Assembly (NCBI RefSeq): GCF_004297405.1 | Contig: NZ_SCVC01000042.1 | Location: 124,001-188,000, forward strand | Source: Reyranella sp. | Lineage (GTDB): Bacteria; Pseudomonadota; Alphaproteobacteria; Reyranellales; Reyranellaceae | DNA: 64,000 bases | Direction: 5' to 3' | In this document: one piece after another, positions 54,454 through 63,479 of the stretch | Layout of the letters: every line of letters begins with the position of its first letter | How positions within the stretch are numbered: the first letter of the stretch is position 1 | Program-made: the position numbers and the translations under genes | Notes under the pieces: model-generated | Told to the model about the DNA's origin: nothing | Databases searched by the model: none | The model's input: only the letters and a program-made list of their open reading frames with translations

Positions 54454-55707
54454 CTAGGTGCGCCGCTTGTCGTTCCAGCTGGGCATCGGGAAGACCAGCG
54501 GGGCAGCCGCGGACTCGAGCGGCAGGACGACGGTGGGCTTGCGCTTCAGGTTCTCGACCGCCGAGGCCTTGATGTTGACGTTCTGGCCCTTGGCGTCGAA
54601 CTGGATCGGCCCTCCGATCATGACGTGCTGGTCGATCTTGCTCTTGCGCAGGGCTTCCATCAGGTCACCCGGCTTGGTCGACTTGGCGGTGAGCCAGGCG
54701 TGGGCGGCGATCAGGATGCCTTCGAAGGTGAAGCCGCCGTTCAGGTCGAGCTGGTCGTTGGGATATTTGGCGGCGTGGCGCTTCTCCAGCGACTGGGTCA
54801 TGGCCGACTTCGGGTCAAGCCACGGCACGTTCGAGATCATGAACTCGCCGTACTTGCCCATCGTCTTCAGGAAGTCCTGCTCGTAGAGGCCAGGCGCGCC
54901 CGGGTTCAGGACACCCATCGGCTCCCAGCGCTGCTTCACCATCTCCTGCACGAGGAGCTTGGCGTCGTTGAGGCGGCTCACCGGCAGCAGCAGCTCGGCC
55001 TTGGTCGCCTTGGCCTTGCCGACTTCGACGGCGAGGTCCTTGGCCGCTGGATCGTAGCTGATCGTGTCGACCAGCTCGTAGGGCATGTCGAGCTTGGGGA
55101 AGAGCGCCTTGATGCCGTTGATCATCGACGTGCCGAACGTGTCGTTCACGCTCATCAGCACCGCCGTCTTCGGCGTCTTGCCCGAGACCTTGAAGATCTC
55201 CTTGTGCAGCGCCAGCGCGCCGGTGATCAGCATCGGCGCCGTCGGGAAGTTACGCACAACGAACTTGTAGCCCTGCTCCGTGATCTGCGGCGCTGCCGCG
55301 ATGTTCACGATCAGCGGCACGCCGCGCTGTTCGCAGACCTGGGCGATGGCGATGGTCTGGCCGGAGTCGAAGGCACCGACCAGCATGTGGCAGCCGGCAT
55401 CGATCGCCTTCTCGGCCTGCGTGCGCGCCACGTCGGGCTTGGTCTCGGTGTCGTAATTCACGATGTCGATCTTCACCGGCATCTTCATGTCGGCGAACAC
55501 CTCGTTGGCGACGTCGGCGCCACGGCGGCAAGCCTGGCCGATCTGCGCCTGAAGGCCCGACGTCGGCAGCAGCAATCCAACCTTGAGGTTGGCCGGTCCG
55601 CCCTGTGCCAACGCCTGACGGATCGGCAGCGGCGCCCCAAGGAGCGCGGTACCGGCCAAGGTCGCCTGTCCGAAGCGACGGCGGGTGAATGTGTTGCGGC
55701 CGGTCAT
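54454..55707 (-). CDS. Periplasmic binding protein of Liv/HAAT ABC transporter (cluster 2), Tat-type
   Basis: 417-aa type I periplasmic binding protein. The N-terminus FTRRRFGQATLAGTALLGAP with three Arg is Tat-like, then NLKVGLLLPTSGLQAQIGQACRRG opens the mature fold. First gene of the cluster with livH, livM, livG, livF. The ligand is unknown. Divergent from the uraD-uraH fusion across 71 bases. Confidence 0.88.
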   Translation of the reverse strand: MTGRNTFTRRRFGQATLAGTALLGAPLPIRQALAQGGPANLKVGLLLPTSGLQAQIGQACRRGADVANEVFADMKMPVKIDIVNYDTETKPDVARTQAEKAIDAGCHMLVGAFDSGQTIAIAQVCEQRGVPLIVNIAAAPQITEQGYKFVVRNFPTAPMLITGALALHKEIFKVSGKTPKTAVLMSVNDTFGTSMINGIKALFPKLDMPYELVDTISYDPAAKDLAVEVGKAKATKAELLLPVSRLNDAKLLVQEMVKQRWEPMGVLNPGAPGLYEQDFLKTMGKYGEFMISNVPWLDPKSAMTQSLEKRHAAKYPNDQLDLNGGFTFEGILIAAHAWLTAKSTKPGDLMEALRKSKIDQHVMIGGPIQFDAKGQNVNIKASAVENLKRKPTVVLPLESAAAPLVFPMPSWNDKRRT

Positions 55708-55778
55708 TGCGGCTCCTCCCTTTGAATTTGCTGGCCGGACTATAGAGACGGACCGGCCGCCGTGCTAGGTCGGCCGGC

Positions 55779-56660
55779 ATGATGCATACGCTCGCCGACC
55801 TCAACCATGCGGCTTCCGCAGATTTTTGCGCGGCCGTTGGCGAGACGTTCGAGTTGGCACCCTGGGTGGCGGAGACGGTGGCCTCGAAGCGACCCTTCGC
55901 CAGCGTGACGGCCTTGCATGAAGCCATGATGGGCGTCGTGCGTGCCGCGCCGCGTGAGCGTCAGCTCAAGTTCCTGCGCGGACATCCCGATCTGGCCGGC
56001 AAGGCGGCCCGCGCCGGTACGCTCACAGATGATTCGCGGCGCGAGCAGGCAAGCGTTGGCCTCGATTCCTTGTCGGAGATGGATTTTCAGCGGTTCCATC
56101 GCCTGAATGATGCCTATAAGGCGAAGTTCGGCTTTCCCTTCATCGTCTGCGTGCGTCGACACACACGCGATTCGACCCTCGACCAGTTCGAGCGCCGGCT
56201 GCGCCACGACGCAGCCGGCGAATTCGCCACGGCCCTGCAGGAGATCTTCTTCATCACGCGGTTGCGTATGGCGGCCAAGGTGACGGGCGAGGGTATGCCC
56301 AGGGTCAATGGACGCCTCAGCACGCATGTTCTCGACACACATGCAGGTCGGCCAGCGGTCGGCATCGCCGTCGAGCTCTACGAATTTGCCGGCAAGCAGG
56401 CACATCTGATCGCGACCGCAGTGACCAACGCGGATGGCCGCACCGATGCGCCGCTGATCGGCAATCGGCCGCTGCCGATCGGCCGATATGAACTGCAGTT
56501 TGCGGTTGGTGACCACTTCCGCAGCAGGGGCATTGAGCAAAGCGACCCGCCGTTTCTCGATATCGTGCCTTTGCGCTTTTCCATTGCCGAGCCGGAGGGG
56601 CATTATCACGTGCCGCTGCTCTGCACGCCCTGGAGCTATTCGACCTATCGCGGAAGTTAG
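55779..56660 (+). CDS. uraDH: Bifunctional OHCU decarboxylase / 5-hydroxyisourate hydrolase (UraD-UraH fusion)
   Basis: 293 aa with two domains that are normally separate. Residues 1-165: OHCU decarboxylase (UraD), with the catalytic His69 in RGHPDL, and SLSEMDFQRFHRLNDAYKAKFGFPFIV. Residues 175-293: 5-hydroxyisourate hydrolase (transthyretin-like), with STHVLDTHAGRPA (His183), DGRTDAP (Arg221), HVPLLCTPWSYSTYRGS (His277 and the YRGS C-terminal tetrapeptide). UraH acts first, then UraD, giving S-allantoin. Fusing both would hand on the unstable OHCU. A uricase gene is not in the window. The aldehyde dehydrogenase gene follows by 18 bases. Confidence 0.93.
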   Translation: MMHTLADLNHAASADFCAAVGETFELAPWVAETVASKRPFASVTALHEAMMGVVRAAPRERQLKFLRGHPDLAGKAARAGTLTDDSRREQASVGLDSLSEMDFQRFHRLNDAYKAKFGFPFIVCVRRHTRDSTLDQFERRLRHDAAGEFATALQEIFFITRLRMAAKVTGEGMPRVNGRLSTHVLDTHAGRPAVGIAVELYEFAGKQAHLIATAVTNADGRTDAPLIGNRPLPIGRYELQFAVGDHFRSRGIEQSDPPFLDIVPLRFSIAEPEGHYHVPLLCTPWSYSTYRGS

Positions 56661-56678
56661 AGAGACGGAGGAGAAACA

Positions 56679-58118
56679 ATGACGAGCTATAGCGACGTAT
56701 CCTTGATGATCGACGGCGCCTGGACCAAAGGCGCTAACGGCCGGACGATTCCGGTCATCAACCCGGCGACGGAAGAAGTGATCGGCCAGGTCGCGCATGC
56801 CGAGAAGAGCGATCTCGATCGCGCGCTCGCCGCCGCCGAGAAGGGCTTCCAGCAGTGGCGCAAGGTCTCGCCGTTCGACCGCTACAAGATCATGCGCAAG
56901 GCCGCCGAGCTGATGCGCCAGCGCGCCGACGAGATCGCGCCGATCATGACCTTGGAGCAGGGCAAGCCGGTGATCGAGGCCAAGGGTGAGACCATGCTCG
57001 CCGCCGACATCATCGAGTGGATGGCCGAGGAAGGTCGCCGCACCTATGGCCGCATCGTTCCGGCGCGCTTCGAGAATGTGTACCAGCTCGTGACGAAGGA
57101 GCCGGTCGGTCCGGTCGCCGCCTTCACGCCGTGGAACTTCCCGATCAACCAGGTGGTGCGCAAGGCCTCGGCCGCGCTGGCCACGGGCTGCTCGATCATC
57201 GTCAAGGGTCCGGAAGACACGCCCGGCTCGTGCGCCCAACTCATCAAGGCCTTCGTCGATGCCGGCGTGCCGGCGGGCGTCATCCAGCTCGTCTACGGCG
57301 TGCCGTCGGAGATCAGCGAGTATCTGATCCCGCATCCGATCATCAAGAAGGTGACCTTCACGGGCTCGACGCCGGTCGGAAAGCAGCTCGCGGCCCTGGC
57401 CGGCGCGCACATGAAGCGCGTCACCATGGAACTGGGCGGCCATTCGCCGGCCATCGTGTTCGAGGACGCCGATGTCGATCAAGCAGTGAACATCCTGGGC
57501 GCCAACAAGTTCCGTAATGCCGGGCAGGTCTGCGTCGCGCCGACCCGCTTCCTGGTGCACGAGAAGGTCTATCCGGAGTTCGTCGAGAAGTTTACGGCCT
57601 ACGCCAAGAACCTGAAGGTCGGTAACGGCCTCGACGCCGACACCCGCATGGGTCCGCTCGTTGCCGAGCGCCGCCTCCATGCCATCGACGGCTTCGTGAG
57701 CGACGCCATCGCGAAGGGCGCCAAGGTCCAGACCGGCGGCCAGCGTAAGGGCAACAAGGGCTACTTCTACGAGCCGACCGTCCTGACCGACGTGCCGCTC
57801 GACGCCAAGATCATGAACGACGAGCCGTTCGGCCCGCTGGCGCCGATCTCGCCGTTCAAGGATTTCGACGGCGTGATGAAGGAAGCCAACCGTCTGCCAT
57901 GGGGCCTCGCGGCCTACGCCTACACCACGAACAGCAAGACCATGACCAAGGTCGGCGCTGCTTTCGAAAGCGGCATGGTTTCGATCAACCACCATGGCCT
58001 GGCGCTGCCGGAAGTGCCGTTCGGCGGCATGAAGGACTCGGGCTATGGCTCCGAGGGCGGCATCGAGGCGCTCGAGGCCTACCTCAACACCAAGTTCATC
58101 AGCCAGCTCGGCATGTAG
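56679..58118 (+). CDS. NAD(P)-dependent aldehyde dehydrogenase, succinate-semialdehyde type
   Basis: 479-aa ALDH. The catalytic Cys is in [10 protein letters not shown] (~285), the general-base Glu in [12 protein letters not shown] (~251), and the cofactor loop is FTGSTPVGK. Closest to SSADH/GabD-type enzymes; BoxD-like semialdehyde oxidation or glutarate-semialdehyde use cannot be excluded. A GGAGG ribosome site precedes the ATG. It is followed by a textbook terminator. Confidence 0.88.
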   Translation: MTSYSDVSLMIDGAWTKGANGRTIPVINPATEEVIGQVAHAEKSDLDRALAAAEKGFQQWRKVSPFDRYKIMRKAAELMRQRADEIAPIMTLEQGKPVIEAKGETMLAADIIEWMAEEGRRTYGRIVPARFENVYQLVTKEPVGPVAAFTPWNFPINQVVRKASAALATGCSIIVKGPEDTPGSCAQLIKAFVDAGVPAGVIQLVYGVPSEISEYLIPHPIIKKVTFTGSTPVGKQLAALAGAHMKRVTMELGGHSPAIVFEDADVDQAVNILGANKFRNAGQVCVAPTRFLVHEKVYPEFVEKFTAYAKNLKVGNGLDADTRMGPLVAERRLHAIDGFVSDAIAKGAKVQTGGQRKGNKGYFYEPTVLTDVPLDAKIMNDEPFGPLAPISPFKDFDGVMKEANRLPWGLAAYAYTTNSKTMTKVGAAFESGMVSINHHGLALPEVPFGGMKDSGYGSEGGIEALEAYLNTKFISQLGM

Positions 58119-58141
58119 GCCCGACCGACTTCGACGAAACG

Positions 58142-58179
58142 AAGCCCTTCTCCGAGCGATCGGAGGAGGGCTTTCTTTT
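58142..58179 (+). terminator. Rho-independent terminator after the aldehyde dehydrogenase
   Basis: Stem AAGCCCTTCTCCGA / TCGGAGGAGGGCTT (14 pairs including one G-T), loop GCGA, tail TTTCTTTT. Twenty-three bases downstream of the stop. Confidence 0.92.
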
Positions 58180-58278
58180 GCGAAACTCCTCGCCCTTCGG
58201 AACGACGGACAATCGGCCGCTCGCCTTTTGCTCGCCACGACCTATATCGGTGCCGTCTTTCCTTGGGGGTGCAGACTG

Positions 58279-59253
58279 ATGAAGCGCAGAGATCTCCTCG
58301 CAGGCCTTGCCGGCGTTCCACTCGTGGCCGGTCTCGGCGCAACGGCGGCAGCGCAGGAAGCCTATCCCAACCGGCTGGTGAAGATTTTGGTGCCCTTCGG
58401 GCCGGGCGGTTCGACCGATATCATCTCACGCCTGATCGGCAAGCAGCTCGAGACCATGACGGGCAAGCCTTTCGTCGTCGAGAACAAGCCCGGCGCCACC
58501 GGCATGATCGGGACCACGCAGGTCAAGAATGCACCGGCCGACGGCTATACGATCCTGCTCGGCTCGACCAGCACGCTGGGCGCCAATCCCAGCCTCTACA
58601 AGACGATGACCTACGATCCGTCGGACTTCACGACGGTCGCCGTCAACGGGGCTACCGGCAACTTCATGCTGGTGAAGCCAGACGCGCCGTACAAGACGGT
58701 GAAGGAGTTCGTCGAATACGCCAAGAAGCAGCCCAAGCCGCTCTTCTCCGGCTATGGCAACGCCTCATCGCGCGTTCCCGCGGCGCTGTTCGAGGTCACG
58801 ACCGGCGTGAAGTTCGAGGAAGTCGCCTATCGCGACGCCGTTGCTTCGATCCAGGATCTCAACGCGGGCCGTGTCGACTGCGTGTTCCCTGACCAGGTGG
58901 TGGGCGAGAGCTATGTCCGCTCGGGTTATGTGCGCGCGTTGGCCGTCACTTCGAAGGAGCGCTCGCCGCTCTTCCCCGATGTTCCCGCGATCGCCGAAAC
59001 CTATCCGAGCTATGTGATCATTGCCTACTCGTGCTTTTCCGTGCGCAAGGAGACGCCCGATGACATCAAGAAGAAGCTGAACCGCCTGATCATGGATGCG
59101 ATCTACGAGCCGGCGATTCTGGAGCGTGTGAAGCAACTCGGCTTCATCCCGCCGCCGAAGGATTGGACCATCGAGCAATGCGATGCCTTCGTGGCCAAAG
59201 AACGCGAGGATTGGACCAAATACATCAAGCTCGCGAAGATCGAACCGCAGTGA
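58279..59253 (+). CDS. Bug-family (TctC) periplasmic binding protein 1
   Basis: 324-aa tripartite tricarboxylate receptor. Tat-like N-terminus MKRRDLLAGLAGVP with a cleaved hydrophobic stretch (ending AAAQ). YPNRLVKILVPFGPGGSTDIISRLIG and VVENKPGATGMIGTTQVKNAPADGYTILLG are the Bug hallmarks. No TctA or TctB permease gene is adjacent, so it may serve a distant transporter or act in sensing. Own promoter expected after the terminator. Confidence 0.88.
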   Translation: MKRRDLLAGLAGVPLVAGLGATAAAQEAYPNRLVKILVPFGPGGSTDIISRLIGKQLETMTGKPFVVENKPGATGMIGTTQVKNAPADGYTILLGSTSTLGANPSLYKTMTYDPSDFTTVAVNGATGNFMLVKPDAPYKTVKEFVEYAKKQPKPLFSGYGNASSRVPAALFEVTTGVKFEEVAYRDAVASIQDLNAGRVDCVFPDQVVGESYVRSGYVRALAVTSKERSPLFPDVPAIAETYPSYVIIAYSCFSVRKETPDDIKKKLNRLIMDAIYEPAILERVKQLGFIPPPKDWTIEQCDAFVAKEREDWTKYIKLAKIEPQ

Positions 59254-59314
59254 ACTTTCTCGCGCTTACCGTGCGGATTGAACGAAAACCCGGGGCGGAC
59301 TAGCCTCTACCCAT

Positions 59315-59354
59315 GCCTGCAGCACTGACGACCCGAATACGGGCGGCTGCAGGC
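59315..59354 (+). promoter_or_regulatory. Leader hairpin upstream of the TRAP operon
   Basis: Perfect 9-base outer arms GCCTGCAGC (59315-59323) / GCTGCAGGC (59346-59354) enclose a second hairpin CCCG-AATA-CGGG (59332-59343). It ends immediately before the GGGGGAGGAG ribosome site of dctQ. Lacks a T-tract, so a leader or mRNA-stability element is more likely than a terminator. Confidence 0.6.
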
Positions 59355-59367
59355 GGGGGAGGAGAGC

Positions 59368-59991
59368 ATGCCGGGAGACGGGACGACCGCCTTGGCGGTA
59401 GCGCACCGCTATTGGTCGCGGCTCGAAGATGGGATGAACCTGATCGCGGCCGCGGCGATCTTCTTCCTGATGTTTGTCGGTGTCTTCCAGATCATCGGGC
59501 GCACCGCCTTCAACACCGCCATCTACGGCTATATCGACTACATGGAGCAGGCGAGCGCGTTGTTCGCCTTCCTGGGCATCTCCTATGCCCAGCGGGTCGG
59601 CGCCCATATCCGCATGGACCTGCTGCTGCGTGGCTTCTCGCTGCGCTTCCTCTGGTCGATGGAGCTGTTCGCGGTCCTGGTGGCCATGCTTGCCATCACC
59701 ACCCTGATCGACTCGACCTGGCAGAACTTCCTGCGCGCCTACCAGCTCGGTGACTCGACGATCGACATCAAGTTGCCGGTCTGGCCGACCAAGCTGCTGG
59801 TGCCCTTCGTGCTGGCGGTCCTGTGGGTGCGGCTTGCCCTGCAGGCGGCCGACTATGCACGGCTGATCCGCTTTCCCAATGCTGCGCCGATCGCGGTCCC
59901 GGTGATCGAGACCATCGAGGTGCAGGCGCAGAACGAGATCCAGGAAGCGCTGGGTCGAGAAGAGAAAACGGCAGGGGAGAAGCGGCCATGA
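59368..59991 (+). CDS. dctQ: TRAP transporter small permease (DctQ-like)
   Basis: 207-aa four-helix membrane protein. The family-typical segments MEQASALFAFLGISYAQRVGAHIRMDLL and KLPVWPTKLLVPFVLAVLW are present; a charged, hydrophilic C-terminal tail of about 40 residues is longer than usual. GGGGGAGGAG precedes the ATG. Overlaps dctM by 4 bases. With DctM it forms the membrane part of a sodium-coupled organic-acid importer. Confidence 0.88.
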   Translation: MPGDGTTALAVAHRYWSRLEDGMNLIAAAAIFFLMFVGVFQIIGRTAFNTAIYGYIDYMEQASALFAFLGISYAQRVGAHIRMDLLLRGFSLRFLWSMELFAVLVAMLAITTLIDSTWQNFLRAYQLGDSTIDIKLPVWPTKLLVPFVLAVLWVRLALQAADYARLIRFPNAAPIAVPVIETIEVQAQNEIQEALGREEKTAGEKRP

Positions 59992-61292
59992 GCGTCGAAC
60001 CGCTGACCCTGGGCATCCTGGGCTGTGCTCTGCTGATCGCTCTCTGCGTGATAGGCGTGCGCATTGCCTTCGCCGCCGCCGTCGTCGGCGCCTTCGGGCT
60101 CGCCGTCCTGACAGGCTTCGGTCCCGGCCTGCAGACCGCCGGCGTCGTGCCGCATGCCTCGGTCGTGAACTACACGCTGAGCGTCCTGCCGATGTTCATC
60201 CTGATCGGCTACCTCGCCTACTACGCCGGCATCACGCAGGCTGCTTTCGAGGCGGCGCGACGCTGGCTGGGTTGGCTGCCGGGCGGTCTGGCAATCGCTA
60301 CGGTCTATGCCGTCGCGGGCTTCTCTGCCGTCTCGGGCGCCAACACCGCGGCCGCGGCCGTCTTCGCCAAGGTGGCGATCCCCGAGATGCTGAAAGCCGG
60401 TTACAACAAGCGGCTGGCGGCCGGTGTCGTCGCGGCCGGCGCCACGCTCGATTCACTGATCCCACCCAGCGCGCTCCTGGTGGTCTACGGCATCATTACC
60501 GAACAGTCGGTCGGTAAGCTGCTGGTCGCAGGCTTCGCGCCCGGGATCTTTTCGGCCTTCGTCTATACCGCGATCATCCTGGTGATGTGCTGGCGCAACC
60601 CGAGCTATGGCCAGCCGATCCGCGGTTATACCTGGCCGCAACGCTTCAAGTCGCTGCCCGGCACGCTGCCCATCGTGCTGGTGATCGCCATCATCTTCTA
60701 TTCGATGCTGTTCGGCTGGGCGACGCCGACTGAAGCGGGAGCGTTGGGCGCACTCTGCGTCTTTGTCATCGCGCTGATGAATGGCATGAAATGGCCCGAG
60801 CTGCGCGGTGCGTTACTCGAGACGGCGCGGCTCACGGCCGTGATCTTCACGGTCATATGGGGCGTGTTGATCTTCGTGCGCTTCCTGGGCTTCGCAGGCC
60901 TGCCTGAGCAGCTTGCGACCTGGGTCACCAGCCTCAACGTGCCGCCACTGGCGATCCTGCTCGCGATTTATGCGATCTATTTAATCCTCGGCACGATCCT
61001 GGAGGGCGTCGGCATGTTCCTGCTGACGCTCCCGGTCGTTTTCCCCGTTGTCGAGGCGCTGGGCTACGATCCGATCTGGTTCGGCATCATCCTGGTGAAG
61101 CTGAACGGAATCGCCACTCTGTCACCGCCTGTCGGGCTGGTCGTCTTCGTGGTAAACGGCGTGCGGCCAGACATCTCGGTCGCTGATATCTTCCGAGGTA
61201 TCTGGCCTTTCATCATTGCCGATATCATCACCATCGCCTGCCTGACGGCCTTTCCCGAGATCGTTACCTTCATTCTGGAAGCGGCAGGCTGA
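59988..61292 (+). CDS. dctM: TRAP transporter large permease (DctM-like)
   Basis: 434-aa protein with about 12 membrane segments; start at the ATG at 59988. VSGANTAAAAVFAKVAIPEMLKAGYNKRLAAG and ATLDSLIPPSALLVVYGIITEQSVGKLLVAG are diagnostic. PTEAGALGALCVF and NGIATLSPPVGLVVFVVNG complete the DctM pattern. Convergent with the binding-protein gene, 4 bases apart. Confidence 0.9.
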   Translation: MSVEPLTLGILGCALLIALCVIGVRIAFAAAVVGAFGLAVLTGFGPGLQTAGVVPHASVVNYTLSVLPMFILIGYLAYYAGITQAAFEAARRWLGWLPGGLAIATVYAVAGFSAVSGANTAAAAVFAKVAIPEMLKAGYNKRLAAGVVAAGATLDSLIPPSALLVVYGIITEQSVGKLLVAGFAPGIFSAFVYTAIILVMCWRNPSYGQPIRGYTWPQRFKSLPGTLPIVLVIAIIFYSMLFGWATPTEAGALGALCVFVIALMNGMKWPELRGALLETARLTAVIFTVIWGVLIFVRFLGFAGLPEQLATWVTSLNVPPLAILLAIYAIYLILGTILEGVGMFLLTLPVVFPVVEALGYDPIWFGIILVKLNGIATLSPPVGLVVFVVNGVRPDISVADIFRGIWPFIIADIITIACLTAFPEIVTFILEAAG

Positions 61293-61296
61293 TCGC

Positions 61297-62346
61297 CTAC
61301 GACTTCGGTTCAACTCCGGCCTGCTTCAACAGGAAGTTGAGCAGCTCGCGCCCGGGGATGCCTTGGGCTTCGCGCTTCACGACCCACTCCTCCCAGACCG
61401 GATCAGCGCCGGCCTTTCGGAAGGCAGCCAACTCGTCTGGTGTGAACTTGAGGAAGGTGAGTTTCTTCTTGAACAGCGGGATGTTCTTGTCGTCGGCCTC
61501 GGCATAGGCCTTCTTGACTGCCGCATGGCCCAGTTCACGGGCCTCCTCGAGAAGTGCCTTGTATTGCGGTGGCAGCTCGGCGTAGCGGTCGACATGGATC
61601 AGGGTCGGGCAGCCAACCGAACCCAGCATCATGTTCTCGGTGAACCACTTGCCGACCTCATAGGTCCGGTACGACTGGTGCGCGTAGGTCGAGGGAAAGG
61701 CAGCGGCGTCAACCGTGCCGCGTTCGAGCGAGGTATAGACCTCCGTTGCGTCGACCGAGGTCGGCACGGCGCCGAGTTTGCGCATGGCTTCGCCGATGCC
61801 GGCGAGCGCACGCACGCGCATCCCCTTGAAGTCCTCGACCGTCTTCGGCGCCTTGCCGCGGCCGACGAACTCGTTGTTGGGCAGCAAGGCCGACATGTAG
61901 GGGATCGCATTCCAGCCAGCGAACTCCTTCAGCACCAGCGGGTGCTTGTGGAAGGCATTGTGAACCTTTTCCTGCACCGTCGTGTCCGGGATCGGCAGGA
62001 AAGGAAGATCGAGCGCCGAATAGACCGGCAGTTTTTCCGGATGGTAGGAGGCGCAGATGTTGGTGGCGTCCAGGCTGCCGATCTTCAGGAGGTCGAGCAG
62101 TTCCTTCGGATTGCCGAAACTCTCATAGCCGATCTGGATCTTGAACTTGCCGCCGGTGCGTTCGTCGAGGAACTTGCGCAGCGTCTCGACATTCTGGGTG
62201 GCAGCGCGCGGCTTGCCCCAGGCGCCCAGCTTCCATCTCACTTCCGGCCCATCGACGATCTTCGCCTGGGCGAACGCACTACCCGACCACGCAACTACGC
62301 TGGCTACCACGACGGCAGCGATGGCCATGCCCTTGAGACGGTGCAT
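61297..62346 (-). CDS. dctP: TRAP transporter substrate-binding protein (DctP-like)
   Basis: 349-aa periplasmic protein; start at the ATG at 62346 with GGGAGG upstream. Signal peptide ~1-27 (GSAFA-Q). EDFKGMRVRALAGIGEAMRKLGAVPTSVDATEVYTSLERGTVDAAAF is the DctP core with the ligand-contacting Arg. It is on the opposite strand from dctQM and converges on them, so the binding protein is expressed from its own promoter. Ligand unknown, probably an organic acid. Confidence 0.88.
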   Translation of the reverse strand: MHRLKGMAIAAVVVASVVAWSGSAFAQAKIVDGPEVRWKLGAWGKPRAATQNVETLRKFLDERTGGKFKIQIGYESFGNPKELLDLLKIGSLDATNICASYHPEKLPVYSALDLPFLPIPDTTVQEKVHNAFHKHPLVLKEFAGWNAIPYMSALLPNNEFVGRGKAPKTVEDFKGMRVRALAGIGEAMRKLGAVPTSVDATEVYTSLERGTVDAAAFPSTYAHQSYRTYEVGKWFTENMMLGSVGCPTLIHVDRYAELPPQYKALLEEARELGHAAVKKAYAEADDKNIPLFKKKLTFLKFTPDELAAFRKAGADPVWEEWVVKREAQGIPGRELLNFLLKQAGVEPKS

Positions 62347-62387
62347 TGATGCCTCCCGATGTTTCCTCCAAAACTTCTTCTTTGGTC

Positions 62388-62405
62388 TGGCCGCCGTAGC
62401 GGCCA
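62388..62405. promoter_or_regulatory. Perfect hairpin in the dctP / Bug divergent region
   Basis: TGGCCGC-CGTA-GCGGCCA, 7 perfect pairs, in the 146-base region between the dctP start and the second Bug gene. On the dctP mRNA it would be near the 5' end, followed by a CCAAA/TTTGG pairing possibility. Could be an operator dyad or a leader hairpin. Confidence 0.4.
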
Positions 62406-62492
62406 ACCTGGAAAGCCTACCTCATCGGCAGACGGGACGGTAGCGACGGCTCGACCGTGCCGTTAAGCTCCCGGCCGCATGGGTGGGACGAC

Positions 62493-63476
62493 ATGAACCG
62501 GATCTCGCGGCGCACCGCGCTGATGGCGTTGGCGGCAGCCGGCATTGGAGCAGCGGCAGGGGGAGCGCGTGGCGCAGGCTGGCCGACGCGGCCTGTCTCG
62601 TGGATTGTGCCCTTTCCGGCTGGCGGCGGTTCAGACATGTTCGCCCGTCCCATCGCCGTGCGGGTGAGTGATCGCCTCGGCCAGTCGATGGTGATCGAGA
62701 ACAGGCCTGGCGCCGGTGGCACGATCGGCACGGCCGTGGCAGCGCGAGCGGCGCCAGACGGATACACGTTGCTGGTCGGCGATACCGGCCTCATCTACGC
62801 GCCAGCCGTTTATCCGAAGGCCGGCTTCGACTTCACACGCGATTTCGCGCCGGTCGCTGCCTTCGGGCGGGTGCCCTATGTGCTGGTGGTCAATCCCGCG
62901 CACCTCGATGTCCGCGATCTCGCAAGCTTCATCTCGGCGGCCAAGGCGAAGCCGGGCTCGATCGATATTGGTTCGGCAGGCCTAGGCACCGTCACTCACC
63001 TGGCCATCGGTCTGTTCGAGGATCGAGCCGGGATCGAACTCAACCACGTGCCCTATCGCGGCGGCGCGCCGATGCTCCAGGATCTGCTGGCCGGCCAGAT
63101 CGCAGCTGCCTTCGTGTTGCTCAGTCCGGTCGCAAGCTACGTAAACTCCGGCAAGCTGCGCGCGCTTGCGATCGCTAATCGTCGCCGCGATGCCTTGCTG
63201 CCAGGGGTGCCCACCATGCACGAGGCGGGCCTTGCCGAGTTCCGGATGACGACCTGGTTTGGTCTGTTCGCGCCACGGCGAACGCCTGACGAGATTCTCG
63301 ATCGGCTGCACGGTGCCGTGCAAGCCGCACTCGTCAGTGACGACGTCCGGCGCCTGTGGCTCAGCCAGGGCGCGCGCGTCGAACTGGAAAGCCGGGCCGC
63401 GTTCACTGATTTCATTCAGCGCGAGAGCGTGCGGTGGAACCGCATCGCCAAGGCCGCCAACATCGAGATGGAGTAG
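62493..63476 (+). CDS. Bug-family (TctC) periplasmic binding protein 2
   Basis: 327 aa, start at the ATG at 62493 (MNRISRRTALMALAAAG, Tat-like). WPTRPVSWIVPFPAGGGSDMFARPIAVRVSDRLGQSMVIENRPGAGGTIGT is the Bug core. Same strand as a third copy starting 3 bases after its stop. No TctAB partner nearby. Confidence 0.88.
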   Translation: MNRISRRTALMALAAAGIGAAAGGARGAGWPTRPVSWIVPFPAGGGSDMFARPIAVRVSDRLGQSMVIENRPGAGGTIGTAVAARAAPDGYTLLVGDTGLIYAPAVYPKAGFDFTRDFAPVAAFGRVPYVLVVNPAHLDVRDLASFISAAKAKPGSIDIGSAGLGTVTHLAIGLFEDRAGIELNHVPYRGGAPMLQDLLAGQIAAAFVLLSPVASYVNSGKLRALAIANRRRDALLPGVPTMHEAGLAEFRMTTWFGLFAPRRTPDEILDRLHGAVQAALVSDDVRRLWLSQGARVELESRAAFTDFIQRESVRWNRIAKAANIEME

Positions 63477-63479
63477 CCG

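Noticed and set aside
55740-58238. 832-codon minus-strand open frame
   Set aside because: Runs antisense across both the uraD-uraH fusion and the aldehyde dehydrogenase and through the terminator; composition is that of a mirror frame.
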